Source: Hepsetus odoe (lineage: Eukaryota; Chordata; Actinopteri; Characiformes; Hepsetidae). Taken from it: a stretch of DNA of 64,000 bases. The number at the start of each line of letters is the position of its first letter. Position 1 is the first letter of the stretch. The notes under the pieces were generated by a model. The model was not told the DNA's origin. It saw only the letters and a list, made by a program, of their open reading frames with translations, and did no database searches. The stretch is from NCBI GenBank assembly GCA_017165825.1, contig CM029380.1, positions 6,464,352 through 6,528,351 on the forward strand, written 5' to 3'. Below are positions 1 to 10,775 of this stretch, in pieces. The position numbers and the translations under genes were made by a program.

Positions 1-126
1 TCTCTCTCTCTCTGATTCTCTCTCTCTCTCTCTCTGTCTGATTCGCTCTCTCTCTCTCTCTGTCTGATTCGCTCTCTCTCTCGCTCTCTCTCTGTCTGTC
101 TGTCTGATTCTCTCTTTCTACCTCTC
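1..126. repeat. CT-rich minisatellite/microsatellite
   Basis: A (CT)n tract is punctuated by recurring TGTCTGATTC units. It merges with the pyrimidine tract of the splice acceptor of LTO1 exon 2 at 143-144, so the intron ends in roughly 140 nt of nearly pure pyrimidine. Confidence 0.95.
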
Positions 127-144
127 TCTACCTCTACTATTCAG

Positions 145-250
145 GTTTCATAGTGAAGGCTATCGGGAAGGTTATGAGGAAGGAATCCGGCAGGGAACCG
201 CTGAGGGCAGGAACCACGGGAAGCTTCATGGTGCGAAGCTCTCTGCTGAG
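145..250 (+). CDS. lto1: lto1 exon 2
   Basis: The acceptor TTCAG ends at 144 and the donor GTAAAC starts at 251. The 106-nt exon begins with one base completing a split codon and ends at a codon boundary. It encodes the deca-GX3 region (GYREGYEEG onward). Confidence 0.93.
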
Positions 251-1579
251 GTAAACTGACTTTTTTTTTTTTTTTGTTTTGTTTTTTTTGCTGTTTGGAG
301 CTGTTTGGGCTTTAATATTTTATGCTGTAGTTTGAGTTTTTTGGTTTTGAGTTCACAGTTTATCCAGTACTCAAACACTTGCGCATACACACGATGGTGT
401 TAATATGAAGCTTATTACATTTATTGATTGTATATCTGTTTATTTAGTTTTATTTGTTTAGTTTTATTTTCTGTCCTTTTATCATTTTTTTAACCTGACT
501 TGCACTTCAGCACTGGCCCCCAACACTGCTCCCAGCCATAGGTATTGCAGCCCACTGCTCCCGGTGTGTATGTTCACTGCTGGTGTGTCCGGCTGGATTC
601 ATTGCAGAGAATAAATTCACTGTTCACAGTTTATTTTATTTAATTTCAGATGACCTTCTTTAACCTTTATTCTTCATTACTTGTGATGATTTTCACAACC
701 AAATTTGAATTTGTGAGATGTTTAAGCAGTTCTGCAGTACATAAATTGATAACTTACTTTTTTAGCCCAGTGGTTTGTTTGGTTTTCCAAAATTTTCCAA
801 AGAGGCCAGATCATTATTAACATTCCGGACATGGACATTTGTAGCATAATTTCAAGTGAAGAAGTTTTTCTCAAGGTGATCTTATCGTTCCAGGTTTCCT
901 TTTATCATGGCTTTGCACTCACATGGAAATGTCTTCTCCAAAACAGTGAGGAAGTGAAAGCAAGGTAGGCTGCTCGTTAACAGTCTTGATTTGTGATGTT
1001 ACGTCCTATTTTAATTCAACTCAATCATGATCATACACCCAGAAAAAGACTGAAAGCTGTGGACACACTGGTTGGATTGATCCAAAAGTTTCCATATGAA
1101 GACCCACAATATGAGAACCTCCAGGAGGACATGGAAAAAGTGAGGGCCAAGTTCAGACAGGTAGAACAATCCAGTCTTTTTTTTTTTTTTACTTTCTTGC
1201 CATGTTTTGTTTTTACTACTATTGACTGGCTACCTGTCCAGGGTGTTTCCCCGCCTTACGCCCTGTGAGAGCTGGGATAGGCTTCAGCACAGCCCACAAC
1301 CCTAATCAGGACAAACGGCTTAGATAGTGAACAAATTAAGTTTTTGTATTTGAGGATTTATTTTAGGTTTTCACGTTGCAGCAAAGTTCTCAAAGTGTCT
1401 GTCAATGTGCTTGTTCTAATTTATGAGTAGTTTTAATATTCTCAAACTTTTTTACTTGTCTGTCATCATCATGAAGCCTAAATGAAAGTTTTTTTTTTCT
1501 TCTGTAGGTATGTTCTTTACTGAACGTGGCTGCTGACTTTCGCGAGTATGTCAGTGGATCAGCTGGAATGTCGTTCTAA
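145..1579 (+). CDS. lto1: LTO1 (ORAOV1) ABCE1 maturation adaptor, 3' four exons (5' partial)
   Basis: The joined exons (145-250, 894-964, 1043-1160, 1508-1579) give one open frame of about 121 residues ending at TAA 1577-1579. The human protein is about 137 residues, so only the first exon (about 16 residues with the start codon) is missing; it lies left of the window. The N-terminal part carries the deca-GX3 pattern (glycines every fourth residue in GYREGYEEG..GTAEG) that defines the Yae1/Lto1 family. A central IQKFPYEDPQYENL segment and the C-terminal SGSAGMSF tail match the vertebrate protein. In the known family, LTO1 pairs with YAE1 and recruits ABCE1 to the cytosolic iron-sulfur assembly machinery, supporting ribosome recycling and biogenesis. 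It is convergent with ccnd1, as in mammals. I see no frameshift or premature stop, so the gene looks functional. Confidence 0.95.
894..964 (+). CDS. lto1: lto1 exon 3
   Basis: The acceptor CCAG ends at 893 and the donor GTAGGC starts at 965. The 71-nt exon encodes YHGFALTWKCLLQNSEEVKA, aligning with human YQGFAFAWKCLL. It leaves two bases of an Arg codon completed in the next exon. Confidence 0.92.
1043..1160 (+). CDS. lto1: lto1 exon 4
   Basis: The acceptor CCCAG ends at 1042 and the donor GTAGAA starts at 1161. The 118-nt exon encodes the LVGLIQKFPYEDPQYENL region, the most recognisable part of the family. The intron before it is only 78 bp. Confidence 0.94.
1222..1330 (+). repeat. Dispersed teleost repeat (family B), 3' fragment in lto1 intron 4
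   Basis: GACTGGCTACCTGTCCAGGG, then GAGAGCTGGGATAGGCT and CCCTAATCAGGACAAACGG, match the 3' half of the family seen in full at 5036-5320. I label it family B here; I do not know its database name. Confidence 0.75.
1508..1579 (+). CDS. lto1: lto1 exon 5 (terminal)
   Basis: The acceptor TGTAG ends at 1507. The first codons read VCSLLNVAADF and the frame ends SGSAGMSF-stop, matching human CSLLNV...GSGLSF at the same place. Confidence 0.93.
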   Translation, partial: VCSLLNVAADFREYVSGSAGMSF

Positions 1580-2505
1580 AACACTGCCAGCCTTAAACTA
1601 TGGGAGGCTCTGTAGCTCTGGATTTGCTGCAGTGTGGAGGATGCCAAAATGGGCATCCATCACATGGCCTGTAGTGACGACAGGCCTGAAATGGTGCCGT
1701 GAGTTGAAGTTTTATGGAGTGAAAAGTGAGCACCTTTTCTAAGGACTCAAGCCGTTGGAGCTGATTTGTAGAAGGGAAATCAGAAAGCTTTATCCTTGCG
1801 TAGTGCAGTAACTACACTGATGAAGAAAGTGAAATGGCAGTTTATGCGGTTGCTGTGAAGGAAACCTAGTTTTTAAGAATCCGGATGGAAAGTGTGTGCT
1901 TTTCTGTGAATACTTGAAATGACAATGAGTGGCATTTGCTTCTCTGTTTGAGAGTTTATTAATTCTCATGATGAAAATCTGAGGGAGAATACGTTTGATT
2001 TACAAGGCTATGTGGAGTCACCACCTTGTGGTAAAACATGAGAATAAGATCATCTCAGAGTGGCACATAGTCCTCTGCTGGAGGAGAGAAAAAACTGCAG
2101 GGCTACGAGTATTTAAACTGATGGTCAGTGAGAAATGATAATATTTCTTTTTATTTTCACAATGCTGATTGCAGAAATTCACTGATTAATTTTTTTTCCA
2201 ATTCCACAATTCCTTTTTTATTTCATCTCTTGAACGGGGCTCTGTATCATAAGATATCTCACTTTGGACAATTTAGGCCTGTTTCATTAAGTCTAACAGG
2301 AATATAAGGATAGTATGGAAAGCCAGTGGCTTTGCTAACTTTAATGTGGACTTAAGGATCCAGTTACAACATCTGGAGTCAAGCCAAGAACATGTAACGC
2401 ATATAATAGGTGGCATCTTTTGACTACGGCCCAAACAACTGGTTAATTTGTATTCTGAGTGACTGACAATTTGTTTTTGCAATAAAGAAGTTATTTTTCC
2501 GTAAT
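1580..2505 (+). other. lto1: lto1 3' untranslated region (inferred)
   Basis: No coding sequence follows the stop at 1579. The first convincing poly(A) signal is AATAAA at 2481-2486, followed by T- and GT-rich sequence (TTATTTTTCC, then CCTTGTGGTTGC). That would give a 3' UTR of about 0.9 kb. The end is inferred from sequence only. Confidence 0.5.
2481..2486 (+). terminator. lto1: Poly(A) signal AATAAA, probable lto1 3' end
   Basis: A canonical hexamer lies about 0.9 kb after the lto1 stop with a U/GU-rich stretch downstream. Cleavage would be expected near 2500. Confidence 0.5.
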
Positions 2506-4115
2506 CTGTTTTAATGACCTCCTTGTGGTTGCTTTCCTCCCTCCTTTAAAGAACTGCTATTCTTTGCTCATTCTTTGTTCAACAATCTTGTGGTGAAACT
2601 TTCAAAGATGTCTTGCATTTCAGAAGAAGTGCCGCTACGCTAGATAACCTTTATCTCTATTTGTGCCTCATGATATAATCAGTAGCCTTGCGTTAGTTAC
2701 CTCATTGACCCCCCCTCTCCCCCCAGCTCAGAGAATGAGATTTTTATAATGCGAATGCTTACACCTGCTGCTGGCACAAATCCCAGTTACCTTTTGTTAG
2801 TTTTGGTTAACCAACCCTGGGCCCCATGAAATTCCTCCGCTGGGTCTCTCTCAATACCATTTCACGGGTGGTCAGCAAAGTCTCCTGACAGATAGCATTC
2901 GGCCCCTCTCCTGGGCCCAGTGTGGGGACGGCCTCTGGCCGTAACAATGCGGCGGTGGGGCCCATGTGAGAGGGCAGGAGCTGTGGGACGCGCTGCTGTT
3001 TTGTTCTGCACACACCCCCTCCTCCTCACCCCCTTGCGTTTTCAGCTGAAGGTGCAGCTCAGGATTCAGGCGGCCGGGAGTTGGCAGGGAATGAGAGGGG
3101 TGGTGCTGGAGGTGGCAGCTGGTCTCCGCTCTGGGCAGCAGCAGGTGAACACGGGGGCCTGATGGCGGCACCTTCAGAGCTCTGATAGATAAAACCCTTC
3201 TCTTCCCCAAAGGCCTCCTATCACGCACTGAGAGACCCTGCCATGGCTCCAGCCAGTGAGCTGCTGCATGACCTGCCTTTGTGGGTTCATATCTATAACT
3301 ATTGGGAGATGCATAAAGGCTGTCTGCTTCAGATTTGCTGCCAGAGTTGTTGGCATGTTTGATGCCAAAAATCTCAGTGTGCCCCATTAACCAAGGTGTC
3401 TAAGGTATATGACATTGGCTTCTAGTGCAGTGGATCTATGAGGCTTATAGCCCCAGTGCAAAAGGGCAGATTAAGTTTTTGCTGATTGAGGTACGAGGAA
3501 ATAAGAGCATCTTCTACAGGGATCGCTGTTTATTTGCTGAGCCTAATTTTTTAAAAAGTCTTATTTCTGCTGCTGTTATAGGACACCACGATGGATCATC
3601 CATTTCTTTCTGTCCTCTTAAAAACAGAATACACGCATGTCCTCTCTCCCCACATTCATAGATCTCCTTATAGGGCTTCCTCTTCTCCTGTTGCCTGGGA
3701 GCTCCATCCTGAACATCTTTATCCCAATATACTCCTTGTATAACTGTCCAGTTCAACACAATCTTGCTTCTCTGACTTTGTTTCCAAATCGTCCAAGCTG
3801 AGTTGTCCCTCTAATATACTCATTCCTAATCCTGACCCTTTTATAGATGAAGATAATTGTCACACATACAGGCACGAGACACTGAACATTTCCTGTAGAG
3901 AAAACACTTAAAATCATGACTGACTACAGTTGGGGGAAGTTGTCATTATTTTAACCCAACAGGGAGTTATTTTAAACGGGACAAGCTCAATAAAATCACT
4001 CCTTATATTTGTGCTTTGCTGGATTTCGGTCTAGAAGTTCAACAGCAGCAGCTGTTTCATCTCCCATTGTGATAGACTGTATTGATTAAATATGGGACTC
4101 TCCCAGAAGTAAAGT
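2506..4115. other. Intergenic, between lto1 and ccnd1; GC-rich core at about 2790-3400
   Basis: No gene was recognised. Several overlapping open frames at 2807-3387 on both strands arise from GC-rich composition; none resembles a known protein or has convincing splice context. The 2790-3400 core is complex, non-repetitive sequence and could be a conserved regulatory element. The rest (3400-4115) is unremarkable. Confidence 0.5.
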
Positions 4116-4137
4116 TGTGTGTGTGTGTGTCTGTGTG
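4116..4137. repeat. (TG)n microsatellite
   Basis: About ten TG units with one interruption. Confidence 0.9.
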
Positions 4138-4480
4138 ACTAATTCAAAATGCAGAACAGTAGAACATGAACATGAGTGGGAGGGGGGGGACGGAGAAAGA
4201 GCTGAAAGAAAGCTGGAGGAGCAATGTTTCTTTGGTTTCCTTTCAGCTGGAGCGGAGTGGCTGGGGCCAGCAAGAGGGAGGGAGGCCGAGCAAATGAAGG
4301 AGGACGCTGGAAGGTTTCAGAAAATGTTCAGGAATTTCAGGAGCAGGTGGCGAGTGGTGACATGAAAGGAGGACGTGACAAATGCAACCGACGGGCACTC
4401 CAGAAAAAAAAGCCCCCTGGCTGAATGGTGGCATAGTATCTCCCTTTTTGCCTTGGTGCCTCATACCCCCCACCCTTATG

Positions 4481-4482
4481 CG

Positions 4483-4520
<38 letters not shown>
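4481..4520. repeat. (CA)n microsatellite
   Basis: About 20 units, starting as CGCACG and becoming pure CA. Confidence 0.95.
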
Positions 4521-4522
<2 letters not shown>

Positions 4523-5035
4523 CTCCAATCTCAGTATTGAGCCTCTTGCTTGCCTGTGTAGTTCATGATGTGGATGATAAATGCGCAATTCCTATTCACA
4601 GCACAGACAAGAAAGGTCCTGCCACTTCACCGGGGATGAAGGGTGGGGGGTCCTGAGTGTGCTCTGCTGTTTAGAACTGCTTATTATGCTTGTCAAGGTA
4701 AAGGCTGGTAGTTTTGTGATATGAGTTTTGTGATAGGAATAGTCCCACTCCAAATTGCAGCCAGTTTCATTAACTTGTGCTCATAGCATTTGGAATGAGA
4801 AATGCTAATTTGTTATGTTTTTATGAACGTTTTCTTGGAAGGTTGTTCTAACTTCCAGTTAAACAGTCCTGTGATTAATTGTCCCAAATGTACAGCTCTC
4901 ATAAAATAGATCAATAAATGGAAAGCAATTATAAGGTTGGGTAGAACAGTTTGAACATCCCAAAAAGTTTTCCCATGGAAAATAAGTTAACATGCCCTCC
5001 AGAGTGAACATGCTTAAATTAAATGAAAAATAAAT

Positions 5036-5320
5036 ATGGTAGCACTGTCACCTCACAGTGAGAAGGTCCTGGGTTCCATTCCCAGACGGGACCATCTGGA
5101 TCCCTTGTTGTGGAGTTTGCATGTTCCCCCAGTGTCTGAAGGTTTCCTCCCACCATCCAAAGACATGCAGGTCAGATGTATTGGAGATTCTAAATCGGCC
5201 CCTAACTATGTGTCTGCCCTGCGATGGACTACCTACCTGCCTTTTACCCTCTGAGAGCTGGGATAGGGTCCAACACCCCCTTGACCCTAATTAAGACAAG
5301 CTGCTATGAAAATAAATGAG
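5036..5320 (+). repeat. Dispersed teleost repeat (family B), near full copy
   Basis: The repeat reads TAGCACTGTCACCTCACAGT, GGGTTCCATTCCCAG (resembling a pol III B box), TGGAGTTTGCATGTTCCCCC, TCCAAAGACATGCAGGTCAG, CCCTGCGATGGACTACC and GAGCTGGGATAGGGTCCA. The same order recurs at 31700-32020, 37820-38050, 41281-41402 and 56957-57125, which shows it is dispersed. No coding capacity. Confidence 0.85.
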
Positions 5321-5340
5321 AGAGAGAAAGAAATATTACA

Positions 5341-5450
5341 TCCACCCATCCCTCCATCCATCTACCCACCCATCCATCCACCGATCTGCTATCTGACCCA
5401 CCTAGTCTAACTAGGGTTGTAGAGGGTGCTGAAGTCTGTCCCAGTGCTTA
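5341..5450 (-). repeat. Family B repeat 3' fragment, inverted, with (GGAT)n tail
   Basis: Read on the - strand it gives CTGGGACAGACTTCAGCACC, ACCCTAGTTAGACTAG and a GGATGGATGGGTGG tail. It faces the adjacent + copy tail to tail. Confidence 0.75.
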
Positions 5451-7079
5451 TAACATTTAAACAACTCTAAATAACTCATCACTGAGCTGCCCACATAAGC
5501 CACATTTAACCAGGGTGCCAAAACGTTTCTGTACGGTTTTACAGCTCAGCTCTGTGAAAAAACGGGGCAGCATCATTTAAGGCATCTTATTGATTAGACA
5601 TCCTATTAGTGGGAATTGCCAATGTGAGGTTACACTGTTAATTTACTGTGTTTTGACAGCTCACTATGCTGTGGAATGCAGCAGATTTGGCAACCACACA
5701 GTTACAGGCTTGAAAAGGCTTTAGGTAAACTCTGCTCTATAAATTTCTCTGCTGCTGCAGATGTTTCAATCCCAGTCTGTGTAAACCATCATTTGTCCTG
5801 CACCTTTTGGTTGCTCTTGGTGTACCACTCTCAGGTGTGTGGCAGAAGAGCAAACCAAGCTTGCTCTTGGTGGGGATGAGTTAGATCATAAATCCTCAAT
5901 CCCAGAACTGATACTTCTTACCGACACAAAAGGAAGTCCCATGGCTTATAAAATAAACTTCATGAGTAAAGTTGAATGATCTGCAAATGGGGCAGTGATG
6001 GGTTAACTGCTAGGCCCTCAAGTTTTGGACCAGTAACCCTTGATGAAGGTCTCGGTAAAGGTCTTGTCCCTGCTCAGAAGCTGAATATCAGTTTTTGTTA
6101 ATCAACCTACCTCAGGGATACATCAGTGGACCTTTATGGCTGAGAAGGTGAGGAGGATCTGCTGTATGATGTTTATGCTGAAATTTCTCAAATAGCCTGA
6201 GAGATGCTGCACAGCAATGACGTCCAGTGACATTTAACATAAACCTCTACCCACACCTGGCACCTTCACCTACCCGCAGAACATGCAAGATCAGTTTGTT
6301 TGTTTTTCTTAGCCCCACTAAACCACATCACTGAAGGTGAAGGCTTTGTTGAGAAGTTGTCAGAGTTGAAGCTGAAGCTCCAGGCGCCAGGCCTGCTGTG
6401 GAAGTCACATGTTCAGACCAGTCTTTTGCTTCTCCTTTGCCAGAATGTGGGAAGCTATGTTGCTCTCTCCTCTGAAACCACACGCACTGGGATGCCAAAA
6501 GGCGAAGACACAGTATTATCGCAAACCTCAGACAGTGGCGCAAGAGTGTGAAATAGTCCGAGTTCCTTTTCCTTTGCATTTTCTTAGCTGGACTTCGCCA
6601 GTCTGCTCGAGGTCTGCACTGAAAAGAACATGAAAGTCTCCTGGGTTGGAATGGCTGTATATTGACCCCAAAAAACAGGGGTAACACTAACTCAACTCAA
6701 TGATGATCACAGATTGTATCTTCACTATTGAGATGGCTCCTTGGGATTAAGCATCTGCATGGAAGCTGCTTGATTTAACTGGGTTTAAGACTGTGGTCAT
6801 CTACTATAATGAATGACCATGTTCATATTGCACTATACATATGTGGTAATAAAATGTATTCTTGGAGACCATGTTGACATTATTTATGATGATGTGAGGT
6901 TTGTAGGTGCACTCATACTGCATGCCCAGATCGAAAATAAAATTTAAAAAATGGATCTGTGCTCCTGTTTAAATTGCGGGTTGTAAATACATGATTATAT
7001 TCAAAGAAAATTTTGCCTACTTTATAAAATGGTATTATGACCGGCCGAACTCAGCTGAAGCTTCCTGGCACTTTTCCAG
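5451..7079. other. Intergenic, no gene recognised
   Basis: No coding region was recognised. Around 5985-6060, phrases such as GCTAGGCCCTCAAG and AACCCTTGATGAAGGTC resemble a badly decayed SINE, too weak to call. The open frames at 6300-6690 on both strands overlap each other and match nothing I know. Confidence 0.5.
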
Positions 7080-7300
7080 GCAGCGGTTGCCCAGTGGTTA
7101 GGGACTTTGCCCCAGAACTGGAAGGTCATTGGTTTAAATCCCAGACAGTTGCCCTGGTACCTTGAGCAAGGTACCGTCCCCATTGCTGCTCCCTGGGTGC
7201 TTTAAACAGCTGCTGCATGTGTGTTTATGGGTTAAATGCAGAGGTTGTATTTCACGGTGTTGTGCTGTGTTTCACAATGACAGTCAATCACTTTCCCCTC
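7080..7300 (+). mobile_element. tRNA-derived SINE (family A)
   Basis: The head is GCAGCGGTTGCCCAGTGGTT (pol III A-box region) and the B box is TTGGTTTAAATCCC. The body has TTGAGCAAGGTACCGTCCCC and GGGTTAAATGCAGAGG, and the tail has TTTCACAATGACAG...CACTTTC. It is the first of ten copies in the window. Confidence 0.9.
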
Positions 7301-8139
7301 ACGTTTGGTTACTAATACAGTGGGTGCAAACAGACAAGGTAAGACCATTTGTTTTTGAAGCTCAAGTTTAATTCTAGCTAACATCATGTCTAGAATGGGT
7401 CTGCAGGTAAAGATTGTGCATTTCAGACCAGCAACTGGTAAAAAACCCAAAACAAAACACAAAACCAAAAAGAAAACAGACATGAAGCATCATTTTCATT
7501 TCCCGGTCATCATCGCTAAAAGTGTCCTCGGTTGGCCTCTGACCCATCGCATTTAAACGCCATTCAGGACTAAGGAGACTAAGAGCGACTGCCCTTGTTA
7601 AAAACAGAATCGAGACACAAAGCCAAGCTTTTTAGGGTGTGGGGATGGGAGGATGCGATGACTTCTCAGTCCACTGAGCCGTTATCTCCTTTTGCACATT
7701 CGAGAGGGAAGCATGGGTGAAGCCCTCCACACCAACTTGTCTTTATTTTTTTTCCATGCATGACAAGTGTGTCTTGGCGTGTGAATCGCACACGTTTGTG
7801 CCAGCTCTTGTTAGACACTTTATTTTTCATCTTGAGGTAACAAACATTCCTGATACTATACAGAGGATTCTATCTTATTTGTCCCCCTGGGTCCTGGATA
7901 AGCCAGTAGCTCATCCTATAGCTCAAAGCTGCACGTCTATATAAATTACTATCTCCAGTCACCAATATAGGACATCATATAGCAGCACCATGTCTAAGGC
8001 TAAAGAGGGGAAAAGGGGGCTGGAGGGGGGTTAAGAGTTAGTTCTGATTGTGTGTGTAGCTGGCAATGCCAATAAGACTGTACTGAGTGTGCAGTTGTTA
8101 CATGAATGTGATGTGAAGAAGGAAAGAACTGCTGGTGAT
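7301..8139. other. Distal 3' flank of ccnd1, no gene
   Basis: No coding region was recognised. Minus-strand AATAAA hexamers (TTTATT on +) at 7742-7747 and 7819-7824 could serve a longer ccnd1 transcript. A miR-15/16 seed match lies at 7980-7989. Confidence 0.4.
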
Positions 8140-8154
8140 TCTGTCTACTTTCCA

Positions 8155-8160
8155 TTTATT
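8155..8160 (-). terminator. ccnd1: Candidate ccnd1 poly(A) signal AATAAA
   Basis: TTTATT on the + strand reads AATAAA on the ccnd1 strand. It is the first canonical hexamer I find about 2.6 kb past the stop codon. ATTAAA variants occur earlier, for example at 9439-9444. Confidence 0.35.
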
Positions 8161-9126
8161 GTGATAATGACACATGTGATGGAAACAGGCCAAGCCTCCT
8201 GTGTTCAAAACAAGATCGCCGGGCTGCCGATACATTACCAATGGGAGCTGTGTTAAATTACTACAAATCAACACTATGGCTTTGTAAATAGACATGGCAT
8301 TCACAAACTCATATCTGCTTTCAATTTGAACAAAAAGCTTCATAAATACATTAAGTTCGGGCCACAAAGAGGCCTAAAGGGGGGCATATAGTCTCTTTCA
8401 ATGAAACAGTTAAAAACTCACAAGAGTTATATAATCAAGCTGTTTATGGCACCAATTTCATTAAATGCTCTCTACTTGCTCATATCAGGACCCAGAAGGA
8501 TGATGAGTAATGCGCGTCCATTTGCAGGACTAGCAGGCACTGTATGACCAAGTAAAATAAAGACAGAACTGAGAAAAAAAAAAGAGAAAAAAAAATCCCA
8601 GGCTAAATCATCATTGATAAATCATGGCTGTTTGAGGTATTGTGGGTAAGACAGGAACATTTGTCTATTTTTTCTTTTTTCCTCCTTTTTTTTGGAATAG
8701 CGCAGAAATCACATTAATAACAACTGATCACAAAAAAAAAAAACTACCAAAAGAAACAAGTTGTCAATAATATCATAATTTTCTATGAGAAAATTAAAAC
8801 CTATTACATGGCAGTATATTGACATTTTACATAGACAAAACCAAAAATAGCAGCAAAACAAGACAAGAGAATGAAGCATGTCTTTTTCTTTTTTGTTGGT
8901 TATTTCTTTTTTTTTTTTCCATTTGAAAGTTTCATACTTGCTGGAAATCCCTCCATAGCAGCTAAATACGAGGAGTGTGTGCTCCCATGTTCTCTTCTTT
9001 CCTCATTGTACAAACACCTTAGTTCTGCAGTTACTTTCTGATGTCCAGGCTTCGGCCCTATTTCCACGTCTCACTCAGCCACCTCTTATGTCCCTCATGT
9101 CCACTCCGTGGAGAGAAAACAGATAT

Positions 9127-9159
9127 TGTGTGTGTGTGTGTGTGGGGGGGGGGGGGGGG
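9127..9159. repeat. (TG)n(G)n tract in ccnd1 3' UTR
   Basis: Nine TG units are followed by about 15 G on the + strand, so the ccnd1 transcript would carry poly-C followed by (CA)n. Confidence 0.9.
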
Positions 9160-9371
9160 TCGGTCTGTGCAAAATCTTCTAGGAGCTGCAGCACTTTGTG
9201 TTCTCTCAGAATCGATTTCATCTCGACTCTGATTGACCGTTATGGTCTTTCTCTGGCACTCCTACTGAGCTTGATCTTCGCACAAGGTAGCAAACAGGTG
9301 TGCACTTGGCACGCGTTCCACACCGAGCACACTTAGACTTTTTGCGCTCCATACTGGCCTTATGAGGGGAA

Positions 9372-9390
9372 CAGAATAAAATAAATAGTT
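9372..9390 (-). promoter_or_regulatory. ccnd1: AU-rich element in ccnd1 3' UTR
   Basis: The transcript strand reads AACTATTTATTTTATTC, with an AUUUA pentamer in a U-rich context. Cyclin D1 mRNA is a known target of AU-rich-element decay factors in mammals. Use in this fish is inferred. Confidence 0.4.
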
Positions 9391-10775
9391 TTCAATCTTT
9401 GATATAGCTATTTTAGGTACTTTAGTGTTTTAAAACGCTTTAATGAAGCTATAGGGTGGTTGTAGCTGAACGGTGGCAGACTTGCATGGGCCCCTCTTGT
9501 CGGGATTGCACCTTAACGTTCTCCAGCATCTGTCCGTCTCGTGCAGTAGGATAGCTATGGTTACTGTACTGCTCCTCGGGCTTTGACTCTGTTCTGAGAG
9601 TACTGTGTCGTTTCAGTCTCTCGTTCTCTCTCGCACACTCTCTTCCTCTCTCTCTCACTTTCTAACCTCTAACACCATAAAGAGACCTGCTCCATGCTGC
9701 AGACAGGACACAAGCCTGTCATCAACTCCTACTCCATTCCATGTTTTTTCTTTTTTTCAGTTTTAACAAATGTGGATTTTTTTTTTTCATAAGTCAGCCT
9801 TCCAAGGCGGACCAAAAGTGCTTTTTTTTAAATGGAATGGTTTTAGATTACAATACATAAATCTAAACAGAAAGTAGACTGTGGATTGCACTGTGAGCGT
9901 AACAAAAGGAGAGGGTTAAGAGAGAAGCTTATTGTGTCATAACCAGTGATGGCATTGGCAGTGAGGACAAACAAGCAAAAAAAAAAGGCAAAAAAAAAAA
10001 AATCAATGGTTCTGTCTGATGTTAAATTAAAACCTCAGCTTTGGCAATCCACAGGCATCTAAATCTTAACATAGAATAACACATGCTTAACAAAATATAC
10101 TAGGGTTACACAAACCATTTTGAAAAAGAAGAGAAACATGTTAGAGATTTTTTTAGAAGTCTAGACAATAGAATAAAGTGACTAAACGCATAAGCAAGCA
10201 GGGATACATACACATGCCTAGACTGCAAAAAATGGCTGGGGAAACTGTTAGCATGTGTAACAATATACTAGCTAAGGGAAAGAGAGATCAAACATAAAAA
10301 TAATGCCTCTTCTCTTTCAAAAATGTTTTTTTGACACACTTGAAATAAAATTACCAACCTATTTTCTTTTCTGTAGATCTGACAAGTTACAGCTACATTT
10401 GGAAATATGTAGTTGTTTCAATTAAAAAAACAATCTAGGTTAACTATACTTTTTTGTTTTGTCTTTTAACTCAAGTTATGTGGAGAGGGCCTGAAAGAGA
10501 GAGTAATGAGCAATGTGGAAGGGATTTCATCTGGGGTTTTCATCCTTTCCTTGTCCTCTGCTGGTTATCCTGGCCAGCAATAGCCCAATCATGAAGGCCA
10601 CAGGGGGCGCCACTGAGGGGTAAAACAGCGAGGGCACTCTGAGGGGCTGATTATGATTGGTTGAGGTGTTGGTGGGGGTTCCAGTGGGGGCCTAGGTGCC
10701 CTCTTGTCCCACGAAGCCTCTGGTCAAAGCCCATACCCCATGGAAATTAAGACTCTAGAGATGAGAGCGGGTCTC

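Larger units (their letters stand above)
8140..10775 (-). other. ccnd1: ccnd1 3' untranslated region (inferred extent)
   Basis: The region follows the ccnd1 stop and has no coding capacity. It is rich in poly-A and poly-T runs and contains at least one AU-rich element. The first minus-strand AATAAA is at 8155-8160, giving a 3' UTR of about 2.6 kb; cyclin D1 transcripts in other vertebrates also have multi-kilobase 3' UTRs. It contains a (CA)n/poly-C tract at 9127-9159. The far end is a guess. Confidence 0.45.

Noticed and set aside
993..1268. 91-residue + strand open frame
   Set aside because: It is lto1 exon 4 read with intron sequence on both sides; the splice sites at 1042 and 1161 define the real exon.
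2807..3387. Overlapping open frames on both strands
   Set aside because: GC-rich composition opens several frames at once. None resembles a known protein.
4243..4656. Open frames with runs of Cys-Val or His-Thr
   Set aside because: These are translations of the (CA)n microsatellite.
6300..6690. Open frames of 83-119 residues near a possible decayed retroelement
   Set aside because: Opposite-strand frames overlap and no motif of any element or gene could be identified.
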